Below are positions 54,115-63,231 of a stretch of 64,000 nt of DNA, one piece after another. This stretch comes from CAYPLH01 sp964411505 (lineage in GTDB: Bacteria; Bacillota; Clostridia; CAYPLH01; DUMO01): the NCBI GenBank assembly GCA_964411505.1, contig CAYPLH010000002.1:1-64000 (forward strand). The letters are read 5' to 3'. The position numbers and the translations under genes were made by a program. Below the pieces are notes generated by a model. The model searched no databases. It worked only from the letters and a program-made list of their open reading frames with translations, and had not been told where the DNA came from. How positions within the stretch are numbered: position 1 is the first letter of the stretch; each line of letters opens with the position of its first letter.

Positions 54115-54270
54115 TATAATATCCTCGTTACCGAGGATATTATATTGCCTCCGGCGGAATTTATGCGCGTGCGATTATTTTTGCTAAAGCAAAAAACGCA
54201 CATACGCAATTATATCATGCAATTTCTTCGAAATTCATGATATAATGTCCTCGTTGCCGAGGATATTATA
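54111..54270. repeat. Compound palindromic element with flanking direct repeats
   Basis: Two direct repeats of ATGATATAATRTCCTCGTTR and on to CCGAGGATATTATA, at 54111 and 54237. Each folds into a 13-bp hairpin (TATAATATCCTCG/CGAGGATATTATA; the second copy has one G-U). Between them lie two more stems, TGCGCGTGCG with CGCACATACGCA, and TTATATCATG plus AATTTC with GAAATT plus ATGATATAA; the last competes with the second hairpin. It starts within the stop codon of the GHL6-like gene. No ORF and no T run. Confidence 0.65.
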
Positions 54271-54334
54271 AGCATATTCCTTAAGAAGTAATGTTCTAAA
54301 GAAATTTTTATTATTCCAAAGTGAGGTTTCCAAG

Positions 54335-56614
54335 ATGATAAGTAGATTTTCTGACAATATTTTTAAGAGATATCTTTTTTCATATTTGTCCATATTGTTA
54401 ATTCCGATTATCATTTTTTCAACCATCATATTCAGTAAATTCATAAAATCATCTGAGCAGGCGGTTTTACTAAATAATACCAATGTTCTCTACAGAATTC
54501 AAAAAGCAATTGACACGCAAATATTGCAGCTTGATACTACTGCGTATCAGTTATATCATAATTCAGAAATCAGAGCCTTTATGTTTGAAGAGGAGCCCGA
54601 AAAAGCTCTGAAGGTAAGTAAAGAATTGTTAAGGTACAATGTAGTAAACCAGTTTGTTGATGAAATATTCTTGTATTTTCGTGGGGACAACTTTATTTAT
54701 GCATCCGCTGGCTCTATGTCCCTGGATATTTTCTTCAACAGTATGTATAAATATTGCATCTGGGACACTACTGATTTTGAAAACAGTCTTAAAGAATCAA
54801 AGCAGCCTTTTTTCAGACCATCAGAGGAAATTATGATATATAAATATCCAACTTCCCAAGCTGCGGGTAAATTTATAACATACGTTTACCCGTTACCCTC
54901 AAATTTCACAAGGCCAATTGCTACAATTCTTTTTCTTATACCCGAAAAGAGTATTCAGGATTTGATAAGTGAAACTGCTAAAACATACAATATGATGACA
55001 ATAATTGTAGACCGTCAAAATAATGTATTGTCTCAGGTTGGAACTACAGGCCTTAGTGATAATAGCGAAATGCTAAAAATAGTCTTAGATAAGCCAGGTA
55101 GCTTTTCAGATTCAATAAGCGTGAATAATACAGATTTTTTAGTCTCAAAGGTCGTATCACCTAAAAGCGGTTTTAAATATATAACCCTGACACCTTCACT
55201 CCAAGCCATGAACAGTGTCAACGCTTTGAAGAAAAGCTTAATGTTTGGAATAGCCATAATACTAATTCTCGGATTTATTATTATAAGCTACTTTATGAAA
55301 ATTAACTATAACCCAATTAAGCTTTTAAAGCTCTTTTCAGAAGAAAAGTTAAGAGGCAAAAGCAGTTTGAACGAAATTGACACAATTTATTTGACACTTG
55401 AGCGTCTTTCGGAAGATAACAGTCACCTTGATAACCAATTATTTAAAAACAAATTAATTATAAAAGAACTATTGCTAAAAGCGCTCCTAAAAGGAGAAAT
55501 TCATAATGCGGTCATGTTCCATAAAATAGGATCAAACTTTGGATTAGCCAAACCCTATCCTTATTGTCTTGCGGCTGTTTTGCATATACCCGGGTATTCA
55601 GACCTTCCGGATACCAAATCCTATGAAATTCTTCAAAACATCGAAGGCTTTCTTAATAATAATACCGTAGGATTTGCATGCAACAATATGCAAAAGGATC
55701 AGGTTTCCCTTATCCTGCTTACATCACACAACAACCCTGATGACATTCTTGATAATTTTTCGGAGCTTATGCAATCCCTTAAGCAAAAGTATACTAAAAA
55801 CTTAGTCTTTTGTATCGGAAACATTTATGATAATATTGCCAAAGTTAATAATTCTTGGTATGAGGCCTATATTACGCTTGATTATTGTTTAGCAACAGGT
55901 AATCATCATATCTTTAGATACCTTTGCGTGTGTAACTCCATTGAACAGACCGACTACGATTTTTTTAGTCTACTGCATAATTTGGAGCAGTCAATTGAGT
56001 TTGACAACTCAGACATCGTGCTTTGCAACGTGTTAAAAATAACAGAATATACAGACAAACAGTTAAAAAAAGCATATCTGGGCAAATTATTAGCATATAA
56101 ACTGACCTTAATTCAGCAAAGAGAACTTAAAAGATACGCACCACTGGATACTGAAGATGTGTTATTGGATGCATTAGTATTAACAGAACTACATACAATT
56201 GAGTCATTAAAAAACTATATCAGCAATAAATTTGAGCAGCTTGTTACTCATTATAAAGAAAAACCCGTTAGTAATCAGTTAATCAGTGAAGTGACAGCCT
56301 ACATAAAGAATGAATACACAAATTTTGATTTTTCAGTAAAAGCAATTGCAGATAGTTTTGATATGAGCCTTGCATCCTTAAGTCAGTATTTTCGGGAGCA
56401 TACCGGCATCACAATTTCACAGTATATTACCGACTTAAAGCTAATTAAGGCAAAAGAGCTTCTGTCCTCCAGTAATAAATCCCTTAAGGAGGTCATAAAA
56501 GAAATCGGATATTACGATACATCCAGTTTCATACGCAAATTTCGGAAGAATTTTGGAATGACACCTAAGGAATATCGGAATCAGTTCTCTAGTGGGCAAA
56601 TAGAAAACGACTAG
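54335..56614 (+). CDS. Membrane-bound AraC-family regulator (one-component sensor)
   Basis: 759 aa. Membrane helix 1 (about 15-36), extracellular sensor (about 37-300), helix 2 (302-321), a linker with a coiled segment, an intracellular domain (about 375-640), and a C-terminal AraC DNA-binding domain (FSVKAIADSFDMSLASLSQY, SLKEVIKEIGYYDTSSFIRK, then MTPKEYRNQF). It resembles a YesM sensor fused to an AraC output without kinase. Convergent with the system 2 importer, which is its likely target. GTGAGG lies 8 nt before ATG. Confidence 0.9.
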   Translation: MISRFSDNIFKRYLFSYLSILLIPIIIFSTIIFSKFIKSSEQAVLLNNTNVLYRIQKAIDTQILQLDTTAYQLYHNSEIRAFMFEEEPEKALKVSKELLRYNVVNQFVDEIFLYFRGDNFIYASAGSMSLDIFFNSMYKYCIWDTTDFENSLKESKQPFFRPSEEIMIYKYPTSQAAGKFITYVYPLPSNFTRPIATILFLIPEKSIQDLISETAKTYNMMTIIVDRQNNVLSQVGTTGLSDNSEMLKIVLDKPGSFSDSISVNNTDFLVSKVVSPKSGFKYITLTPSLQAMNSVNALKKSLMFGIAIILILGFIIISYFMKINYNPIKLLKLFSEEKLRGKSSLNEIDTIYLTLERLSEDNSHLDNQLFKNKLIIKELLLKALLKGEIHNAVMFHKIGSNFGLAKPYPYCLAAVLHIPGYSDLPDTKSYEILQNIEGFLNNNTVGFACNNMQKDQVSLILLTSHNNPDDILDNFSELMQSLKQKYTKNLVFCIGNIYDNIAKVNNSWYEAYITLDYCLATGNHHIFRYLCVCNSIEQTDYDFFSLLHNLEQSIEFDNSDIVLCNVLKITEYTDKQLKKAYLGKLLAYKLTLIQQRELKRYAPLDTEDVLLDALVLTELHTIESLKNYISNKFEQLVTHYKEKPVSNQLISEVTAYIKNEYTNFDFSVKAIADSFDMSLASLSQYFREHTGITISQYITDLKLIKAKELLSSSNKSLKEVIKEIGYYDTSSFIRKFRKNFGMTPKEYRNQFSSGQIEND

Positions 56615-56617
56615 AGC

Positions 56618-56665
56618 ACCTGCTTGAAATTCTGACAATAACTATTGCTTGAATTTCAAGCAGGT
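56618..56665. terminator. Bidirectional terminator between convergent genes
   Basis: 15-bp perfect stem ACCTGCTTGAAATTC (56618-56632) / GAATTTCAAGCAGGT (56651-56665) with an 18-nt loop, directly after the AraC sensor stop and before the end of the binding-protein gene. Confidence 0.8.
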
Positions 56666-56712
56666 TTAATTTATACTCTTAGTTGTTTTTTGTTAACTGC
56701 AATAACAAGATT

Positions 56713-58341
56713 TTATTTTAAACGGTCATAAACCTTTTGCTGTAGCTCAATGAGCCTTCTTACACCCATCTCTTCACACTTTTTAATATATGCGTTCCAT
56801 TGGCTATCGTCTTCTGCACCACCTTTTAGAAGCCAGCTAGCAATGGTGTCATTTACATAGTTTTTAAGATCGGTATCAATCATAGCAATTTCATCAGATT
56901 CTTCCTCAGTGGTAAACAAAGGAGAAAAGTTTACAAAATTTCCTTTAAAGGGAAGATATGTTTCATCCTGATAATCCTGGAACGTTGCTAGATCATCTTT
57001 TACAAGCTTATCTGTCCAGCGTTTCCACAAACAATAAGTAAATTGGCTGTTTATACCCTCGTATCTCCATGTAAGCTCATCCAAGCCTTCAGGAGCCTTT
57101 AGGTATTCATATTTTCCATCCGCATTGACTGTCATCCTTGTATCTATAAAGCCTTGCTTTATTTCAAAGCTTGTTTTTTCATCATAGGTCTGATCGATCC
57201 ATGCAAGAATTATTTCCTTATTTGCAGTTGAACTACTTATGGCAAAAGCGGCTGCTCTTTCTATCTCAGGCGGTATTATCCTCCATAGCCTAGTTCCGTC
57301 AGGTCCGGCTAGAGGCGGCACTACAACGTATCCGTTATCCGGATCCCCATTAAAAGCATTAAGCAGGTTGTAATTCAAAAAGGCGCCTGCAACTCTTTTT
57401 GATTTGTCGTTAATCCTTGTTTTCGAACTGTATACGTTACTTGAGTGTGTTAGGCTTTCAGGATCGGCGAGCCCCTCTTGAAACAGCTTAGAAAAATAAG
57501 TAATTCCTTGTCTGTATTCAGGTTCAATCGCCGCATACAGCACCTTACCGTCTCTGACAGTCAGGTGGCTTCCGCTGTCAAGTATTCCAAAGGACCCAAA
57601 CATAGAGAACAATCCGCCAACAGTAACATTATGCCGAAATACAAACGGCAGCTCATCAGGTTTGCCATTTTCATTAGGATCACCATCTTTAAATGCTTTG
57701 AGTACATTATAAAATTCATCGGTTGTTGTAGGAATGCTAAGTCCCAATTTTGTCAGCCACTCATTATTAATACATAATGTGTCAGGAGCAATATGTTTAT
57801 TTTCATTAAATATAAACAAACTATAAATATGCCCATCCGGTGTTGTCAGCTCTTTTGCAAAATCAGGTCTTTCATTGAAGATTTTTGCTACATTTGGCGC
57901 ATAATCATCAATCATATCCTCCAGTGGAACAAAATAACCCTGCGCTCCATAGTTAACAATTTCTGCGGCAGAAAAGCAGTTTTGTCCTGCAAAAGCATCA
58001 GGCAGCATGTTGCTTGCAAAGATAAGACTTTTGTTTTCAGGCCATGCACTGGTCAGATAGTGCTCCCATTCAACTAGAACATTGGTTTTTTGCTCCAGTT
58101 CCTGAAAAAATCTCATTTCGCTGTGATCCACCACACCATTTCGCAATGGGGTAATAACCTTGATTCTAGCTGCCTCCATAAGTGGAAAGGCAGTGTCAAC
58201 CTTTGTTCCGGTAGAACCTCTCGTGGCACCACCATCCCCAGTACCTCCCGGCACGTCCCCTGTCTTGACACACCCTGATAATAGTATTGCAGCCACCATC
58301 AGCAGTGCCATAGTAATTAGTAAACTTTTTTTCCTTTTCAT
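56713..58341 (-). CDS. ABC importer solute-binding lipoprotein, system 2
   Basis: 542 aa, lipobox LLSGC, then a Gly-rich linker (DVPGGTGDGGATRGSTG). Large oligosaccharide-binding protein of the same class as the other two but clearly divergent (MRFFQELEQKTNVLVEWEHY, FNERPDFAKELTTPDGHIYS, WIDQTYDEKTSFEIKQGF). GGAGGG 7 nt before ATG. Last gene after its two permeases; 212 bp separate it from them, including an inverted repeat. Its distance from the paralogous pair suggests a different ligand. Confidence 0.92.
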   Translation of the reverse strand: MKRKKSLLITMALLMVAAILLSGCVKTGDVPGGTGDGGATRGSTGTKVDTAFPLMEAARIKVITPLRNGVVDHSEMRFFQELEQKTNVLVEWEHYLTSAWPENKSLIFASNMLPDAFAGQNCFSAAEIVNYGAQGYFVPLEDMIDDYAPNVAKIFNERPDFAKELTTPDGHIYSLFIFNENKHIAPDTLCINNEWLTKLGLSIPTTTDEFYNVLKAFKDGDPNENGKPDELPFVFRHNVTVGGLFSMFGSFGILDSGSHLTVRDGKVLYAAIEPEYRQGITYFSKLFQEGLADPESLTHSSNVYSSKTRINDKSKRVAGAFLNYNLLNAFNGDPDNGYVVVPPLAGPDGTRLWRIIPPEIERAAAFAISSSTANKEIILAWIDQTYDEKTSFEIKQGFIDTRMTVNADGKYEYLKAPEGLDELTWRYEGINSQFTYCLWKRWTDKLVKDDLATFQDYQDETYLPFKGNFVNFSPLFTTEEESDEIAMIDTDLKNYVNDTIASWLLKGGAEDDSQWNAYIKKCEEMGVRRLIELQQKVYDRLK

Positions 58342-58470
58342 ACCTTAACCCTCCTAGATATTATTAGTTTTTTATAAATTAAATAGATGAAAAAACTTTT
58401 TTATACTCTTTGTTGTACTCAATAAAACAGAACTTCTGCTAACGCTACAACAGAGCTTTTTAAATTATCC

Positions 58471-58511
58471 TTTAAGAAATAATTATTTAAGTGTTTGCGA
58501 TATTTCTTAAA
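58471..58511. repeat. Inverted repeat upstream of binding protein 2
   Basis: TTTAAGAAATA (58471-58481) and TATTTCTTAAA (58501-58511), 11 bp perfect, 19-bp spacer, between the second permease and the binding-protein gene. It could be an intercistronic stem setting relative mRNA levels, or an operator. Confidence 0.5.
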
Positions 58512-58553
58512 AGCACATAAAGTTGATATATTACAATAGCCTTCGTTGTAGTA

Positions 58554-59456
58554 CTAGCCCTTGAGCGCCCCAACAACAACTCCTCTTACAAAATATTTCT
58601 GTAAAAACGGATAAAGGATCATAACAGGCAAACTTGATACTATAATAGTAGAATATTTCATAAGCTCAACAGTCTTTTGGAAATCTTCAGTATGAAATAG
58701 ACCTTCCATAGCATCTGCTTCAATTCTGTTTTGAATAAGGATCTCTCTTAATACCAGTTGAAGCGGAAACAGCTCTTTTCTTCTTAAATAGATTAAAGCT
58801 GTAAAAAACTCATTCCAATGCCCTACACCATAATACAATGTGTTCACTGCTATTATGGCGCTTGATAGAGGAATAACAACTCTTGTGAAAAAATACAGAT
58901 GACTACTCCCATCAATTGAAGCTGCTTCAAACAGCTCCTCTGGTATGGTAGTCTGATAGTAGGTGCGCGTAACAATTAAATTCCATACCGTAACTGCTCC
59001 CGAAACTACCATAACCAACCAGTTATCAACTAATCCCAGCTTCAATGACACAAGATATGTCGGTATAAGTCCGCCGCCAAAATACATTGTAATCATAAAA
59101 AACACCATAAAGTGGCTTCTGTATCTGAATGATTTTCTTGATAGCGGGTATGCTGCCATAAGAGTAATTACCACATTGATGGCTGTTCCCAGAACTGTAT
59201 ATATAACTGTATTTTTGTACCCGATCCATATTTTTGCATCACGAAATATCTTCTGATAACCTAATAAGGTTATTTCTACTGGCCAAAACCTGACTTCACC
59301 ATTTATCAACGCATCCGGATCGCTGAAAGAAGCAATGACAACAAGATACAAGGGATATAACACAATAAGGAGTGCTGCAAAAAGCAGTATATTTACTAAA
59401 ATATCAAATGCAGAATCAATACCCTTATACTTTATTTTGCTCTTAAGATTATTCAT
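58554..59456 (-). CDS. ABC importer permease (LplC/YtcP type), system 2
   Basis: 300 aa CUT1-type permease. EAA loop DGSSHLYFFTRVVIPLSS, end FLQKYFVRGVVVGALKG. GGAGAT upstream of ATG. Follows the partner permease by 15 bp. Confidence 0.92.
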   Translation of the reverse strand: MNNLKSKIKYKGIDSAFDILVNILLFAALLIVLYPLYLVVIASFSDPDALINGEVRFWPVEITLLGYQKIFRDAKIWIGYKNTVIYTVLGTAINVVITLMAAYPLSRKSFRYRSHFMVFFMITMYFGGGLIPTYLVSLKLGLVDNWLVMVVSGAVTVWNLIVTRTYYQTTIPEELFEAASIDGSSHLYFFTRVVIPLSSAIIAVNTLYYGVGHWNEFFTALIYLRRKELFPLQLVLREILIQNRIEADAMEGLFHTEDFQKTVELMKYSTIIVSSLPVMILYPFLQKYFVRGVVVGALKG

Positions 59457-59471
59457 CCTAATATCTCCTTC

Positions 59472-60440
59472 CTACCATAAACTATTATCAGTTACCCTTT
59501 TTGCCAAATTATTTGCAGTAACCAATAAAAGAATATTTACAATTGTGTTAAACAAATTCACAGCGGTAGAGTAACTGAATTGACCGCTAATGAGGCCTAT
59601 CTTGTAAACATAAGTAGATATAACCTCTGATGCTTGCAAGTTTAAATCATTCTGCATAAGAAAAATCTTTTGGAAGCCGACTTGCATCATTTTACCTAAA
59701 TCCAAAATGAGCATAATTACAACTACAGGGGTAATGCCAGGTAAATCTACATGCCTGACAACCTGAAATCTGTTGCACCCATCTATATATGCTGCATCAT
59801 ACAGCCCTGTATCTATTGATGTTAATGCCGCAAGGTATACAATGGCAGACCAGCCTGCATGCTGCCATATTCCGGAAAATACATAAATTGTTTTGAACCA
59901 TTCTGAGCTTCCTAAAAAGAAAATAGGTTTGTCAGTAAATAATAATACTATTTGGTTTATTATTCCGTTTCTCGGAGATAAAAATATGTACAGCATACCA
60001 ACCATTACAACAGTAGATATAAAATGCGGCGCATATGTAACAGTCTGGACAATGCGTTTGAATTTATTGCTTTTAACATGGTTTAATAGTAGCGCCAGCA
60101 TAATAGGTGCGGGAAAGGATACAAGTAATTCATATAAATTAATACCCACTGTATTTTTAATTACTCTCCAAAAAGCATACGACGTAAAAAACCGTTCAAA
60201 ATTTTCAAATCCAATCCATGGGCTTCCCCATATTCCCCTTGAAGCATAATACTTTTTAAACGCAAGCTGCACCCCATACATTGGAACATACTTAAATATT
60301 ACAATATATAAAACTGCAGGTAACAGTAAAAGGTATAACTGGTAATCCTTTGATAAGGATTTAATAAAACGTAAAGGTATTAACCTTTTTGGATACACCG
60401 CCTTATTTTCACCAAGATTATTACCAAAAGCATTGTGCAT
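59472..60440 (-). CDS. ABC importer permease (LplB type), system 2
   Basis: 322 aa CUT1-type permease. Hydrophobic LLLLPAVLYIVIFKYVPMYG after a ~30-residue cytoplasmic head, EAA loop DGCNRFQVVRHVDLPGITP. First gene of the operon permease-permease-binding protein. AAGGAAAAATATT precedes the ATG. No ATPase gene nearby, as in system 1. In the ~370-bp upstream gap (60441-60808) I see a short palindrome CAGTAATTATTACTG (60487-60501), about 47 bp before the start, and the terminator of the next operon. Confidence 0.92.
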   Translation of the reverse strand: MHNAFGNNLGENKAVYPKRLIPLRFIKSLSKDYQLYLLLLPAVLYIVIFKYVPMYGVQLAFKKYYASRGIWGSPWIGFENFERFFTSYAFWRVIKNTVGINLYELLVSFPAPIMLALLLNHVKSNKFKRIVQTVTYAPHFISTVVMVGMLYIFLSPRNGIINQIVLLFTDKPIFFLGSSEWFKTIYVFSGIWQHAGWSAIVYLAALTSIDTGLYDAAYIDGCNRFQVVRHVDLPGITPVVVIMLILDLGKMMQVGFQKIFLMQNDLNLQASEVISTYVYKIGLISGQFSYSTAVNLFNTIVNILLLVTANNLAKRVTDNSLW

Positions 60441-60486
60441 AATATTTTTCCTTTCTTTCTAAGTTGTTACTTTAGTTAATTTTATA

Positions 60487-60501
60487 CAGTAATTATTACT
60501 G
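60487..60501. promoter_or_regulatory. Short palindrome upstream of importer system 2
   Basis: CAGTAAT-T-ATTACTG, 7-bp arms around a single base, 47 bp upstream of the first permease. Possible operator; short enough that chance is not excluded in such AT-rich sequence. Confidence 0.35.
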
Positions 60502-60691
60502 CAGCGAAGATTATTATGAAAAACTCAATCCTACTTAACCCTACTTACTTTTTGGTTAATGGAATTAATATTAAGTAATATTCATAGCATTAATCGGTGA
60601 TAATCCTATTATAAGTCGGTCAGTTTTTTACGTAAATATGTCGTTTTTAAATTCAACCGTCAAATTTTGGAGTAGACGTTTATAACTAAAA

Positions 60692-60716
60692 CGCAGTAAT
60701 TAGCGCACTTACTGCG
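60692..60716 (-). terminator. Terminator of the kinase-dehydrogenase-isomerase operon
   Basis: Stem CGCAGTAA/TTACTGCG (60692-60699, 60709-60716), followed on the minus strand by TTTTAG. It lies about 90 bp after the Gfo/Idh remnant. Confidence 0.65.
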
Positions 60717-60808
60717 CCTTTTAGCTTATTGTAAACTATGCAGGATTTAAAAGCTGCAATCTTAATGTATGCTTGTTTTTAAAGTGACAAGAAATGTCTA
60801 TGTTATAC

Positions 60809-61054
60809 TCATATTAGAGTTGGTTTGCCTTCACACCTCATTATTGTGTTCATTATATTTTTAAATCTTTTTTTACTAAGGTTAAAACCAACTGCGTTTA
60901 CTAAGCTATACTTTTGTGCCAGTTGAACAAGCTCAAATGCTTCATCCGAAATCATGACCAAAGGCTTCTCACAGATTACGTGCTTTCGGGCATTTAACGC
61001 ATCCCTTGACATCTTATAATAAAGATGGTTAGGCGTAAACAGGTAGCTGTTCAT
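60809..61054 (-). pseudogene. Internal fragment of a Gfo/Idh/MocA-type oxidoreductase
   Basis: 81 codons open. The text YLFTPNHLYYKMSRDALNA, then HVICEKPLVMISDEAFELVQ, then AVGFN matches residues ~70-140 of Gfo/Idh/MocA dehydrogenases, including the EKP motif. The Rossmann GxGxxG start and the whole C-terminal domain are absent. Just upstream, SAYSVGKAVTIQSEHY ends in a stop in the same frame, so more debris may precede it. A former member of the sugar operon, now broken. Confidence 0.75.
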
Positions 61055-61123
61055 TTAATAATGTTCGCTCTGAATAGTAACCGCTTTGCCGACTGAATAA
61101 GCGCTAAGATACATTTAACATGA

Positions 61124-61738
61124 TCAAGACTCCTTTTGAAGCTCACCTTTTAAAAAAGCACCTACAGCGCCATGATTGTGATTGTAATAAAACGCTTTCT
61201 CTGTAAACTGCGGATATCTTGTTAATTCATCAGCCATTGCATCAAAAATTGAAATAATTGCAATAATGCTTGCTGTAGGCAGCATATGCCTGTGATCAGA
61301 CTCTTTGGTCTCAAGTTTAAGCACAATATCGGAAGCCTTTGCAAGCTTCGAGGCAGAATTTTGTGTAACTGTAATCAGCTTGACACCTTTCCCTTGAATA
61401 GGTTCTATCAGGTTTACCAATTCTTCGGTATTTCCGCCTTTTGACAGCACAATCAGCACATCACCTTCCTGTACTGCTCCGAATGCACCATGGGCTGCAT
61501 CCCCGGCGGATACAAAAAATGATGGTATGTTGGCAACACAAAGCATATGTGCAATTTTTCTGGCTGCTACCGAAGATGTCCCCATTCCCATGGTGGCAAC
61601 CCTGCCCTTGCATTGAAGTATTGCTTGAAATACTGCCTCATACGCATCAGCATCCAACTTTTGTGATAGAGACAGCAGCACATCAGCATTTATTTTCCAC
61701 ATATCACATGCATTTTGAAATATTTTTCTATCTTTCAT
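61124..61738 (-). CDS. SIS-domain sugar isomerase-like protein (KdsD/GutQ type)
   Basis: 204 aa single SIS domain: GRVATMGMGTSSVAARKIAH, VSAGDAAHGAFGAVQEGDVL, SKGGNTEELVNL, then LPTASIIAIISIFDA. Such proteins isomerise phospho-aldoses and phospho-ketoses, as arabinose-5-phosphate or hexulose-6-phosphate isomerases do. It lacks the CBS domains of KdsD. AAAGGGG precedes ATG. It follows the SAF dehydrogenase by 186 bp, a gap with a GTGGGC/GCCCAC hairpin and an AACGCTTTCA core loosely like a CcpA site. Probably works on the product of the kinase. Confidence 0.85.
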   Translation of the reverse strand: MKDRKIFQNACDMWKINADVLLSLSQKLDADAYEAVFQAILQCKGRVATMGMGTSSVAARKIAHMLCVANIPSFFVSAGDAAHGAFGAVQEGDVLIVLSKGGNTEELVNLIEPIQGKGVKLITVTQNSASKLAKASDIVLKLETKESDHRHMLPTASIIAIISIFDAMADELTRYPQFTEKAFYYNHNHGAVGAFLKGELQKES

Positions 61739-61924
61739 TTTCTTAAATCCCCTTTAAGTTCCATATTCATTAGTAGCTTACATTTGCAAAACATCAACAA
61801 AAAACAAGAATTTAAGTTTTGCAAATATAAGGATCCGCTATTTGGGTTGTGGGCGCAGCCCACTTTGAGTATATTGAACGCCAACGCTTTCATCAGATCT
61901 GCATACTTCTCTATCCCTTTGCCT

Positions 61925-63214
61925 TTAAAGCTTTAACATGGCATCCTGCATTTTCCTAAGCTTGTACACAAACAAGCTAGTATCCGGCGCAAAGTTGTCC
62001 TCTGTCAGCATATCTCCCTTTTTCATATCCTTCAACACAACACCCCCGGGAGTGATTCCCATAGGGATAGCCTTTTGGGCGCATGCCTCCTCGTAGGTAT
62101 AGATCCGGTTAAAAATATCTGCGCTGCCAATGCTTCCCACCTTTTCTCCGATCTTAAGATCTCTTTTCGCCATAGAAACTACTTCTGAGTACATATTTTT
62201 GGCGGTTACCGTTGTTTCACCGTAAATCACGGCTTCAGCAAGCGCAATCGGTGTTTCTATATTGCAAAGATGATACGGTCTAAAAAACAGGAAATAGGGT
62301 CCGGATCCCATAGATACAAAGCGCATATCACTGATGATTCTCGGCTCATCAGTGGCAACAACTGCAAATACACCAGGTGCAATTTTCCCGGTAGAATACT
62401 CCACGCATCCCTTCTTGCTTAGAAGGCCGCCATCCTTAACGGGAATAAACACCTTGGTTAAATCCTCCAGCTCCACTTTAGGACCATGCATTCCCGGCAC
62501 ATCCGGAAGCAGCCCGGTGGCGTTGGACACTGCAGCCATCTCTACCATCGTTTTGGTTCCATCAATAAATGACGCCAGCATTTTGGGATTCATTCCCTTA
62601 CTCTCCGCTTCATTCCAGCATTCTTCAGGAGTAATTTCATAATTGATGGGATTGTTTTTTCCCTTTCCCAGGCACACAACTTCAAACCCCAGTGTGCGCG
62701 AAAAGTCATACAACATTTTACATACCGCCGGCTCATCACCTGCAGCCACCGTATAAACACTTCCTGATTTTCGTGCAAGCCTATCTAAAATTACACCTAC
62801 TGTTACATCGGTTTCAACATTCAGCATAACTACATTCTTTCCATTGGTAACCCCGGTCCAAGCCACACTGGCACCAATTTCGGTAACCCCGGTTGCCTCA
62901 ATGACCCCATCTAGGCTTTCCAACTGCGGCAGGAGCAGTGCATCTTCAGTAACCAAATATTTGCCGGATCTTATAATATCCTCTGCTTCCGACTTGTGGT
63001 TAGTGATACATATTCTATCTGCGGAAATTCCAAGATCCTGCAAAACCTTTTTCGGACGTTCCACATCAATGTCGGAAATGGCATATGTTTCTAAACCTTT
63101 CATCCTGCGTGTTACATGTACAAGACCCGATCCCATCTGTCCACAGCCCACAAGTCCGCTGCGTATTGGATTCCCTTCTGCTTCTCTTTTTTGCAAATGT
63201 CTATAAAGCTCCAT
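61925..63214 (-). CDS. NAD(P)-dependent homoserine dehydrogenase-like oxidoreductase with SAF domain
   Basis: 429 aa. Rossmann start SGLVGCGQMGSGLVHVTRRM, ISDIDVERPKKVL, then VIEATGVTEIGA. A catalytic-like middle region follows (AGDEPAVCKMLYDFSRTLGF, VCLGKGKNNPINYE), and a C-terminal SAF-type segment (PMGITPGGVVLKDMKKGDML). Proteins of this make-up occur beside FGGY kinases and appear to oxidise or rearrange polyols or sugar acids; the reaction is not known to me. It begins 17 bp after the kinase stop with GGAG upstream, so they form an operon. Confidence 0.85.
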   Translation of the reverse strand: MELYRHLQKREAEGNPIRSGLVGCGQMGSGLVHVTRRMKGLETYAISDIDVERPKKVLQDLGISADRICITNHKSEAEDIIRSGKYLVTEDALLLPQLESLDGVIEATGVTEIGASVAWTGVTNGKNVVMLNVETDVTVGVILDRLARKSGSVYTVAAGDEPAVCKMLYDFSRTLGFEVVCLGKGKNNPINYEITPEECWNEAESKGMNPKMLASFIDGTKTMVEMAAVSNATGLLPDVPGMHGPKVELEDLTKVFIPVKDGGLLSKKGCVEYSTGKIAPGVFAVVATDEPRIISDMRFVSMGSGPYFLFFRPYHLCNIETPIALAEAVIYGETTVTAKNMYSEVVSMAKRDLKIGEKVGSIGSADIFNRIYTYEEACAQKAIPMGITPGGVVLKDMKKGDMLTEDNFAPDTSLFVYKLRKMQDAMLKL

Positions 63215-63231
63215 TTGGCTGCTCCTTCAAA

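Noticed and set aside
54235..54483. 82-codon minus frame near the AraC sensor start
   Set aside because: It runs through the palindromic element and the opposite strand of a well supported gene.
61881..61894. Second CcpA-like site (core AACGCTTTCA)
   Set aside because: Only the core fits; the first half of the consensus is not matched.
61744..61899. 52-codon minus frame in the gap before the SIS gene (MKALAFNILKVG...)
   Set aside because: Poor ribosome binding site, Cys- and Leu-rich tail, no family match; could be debris but not enough to call a gene.
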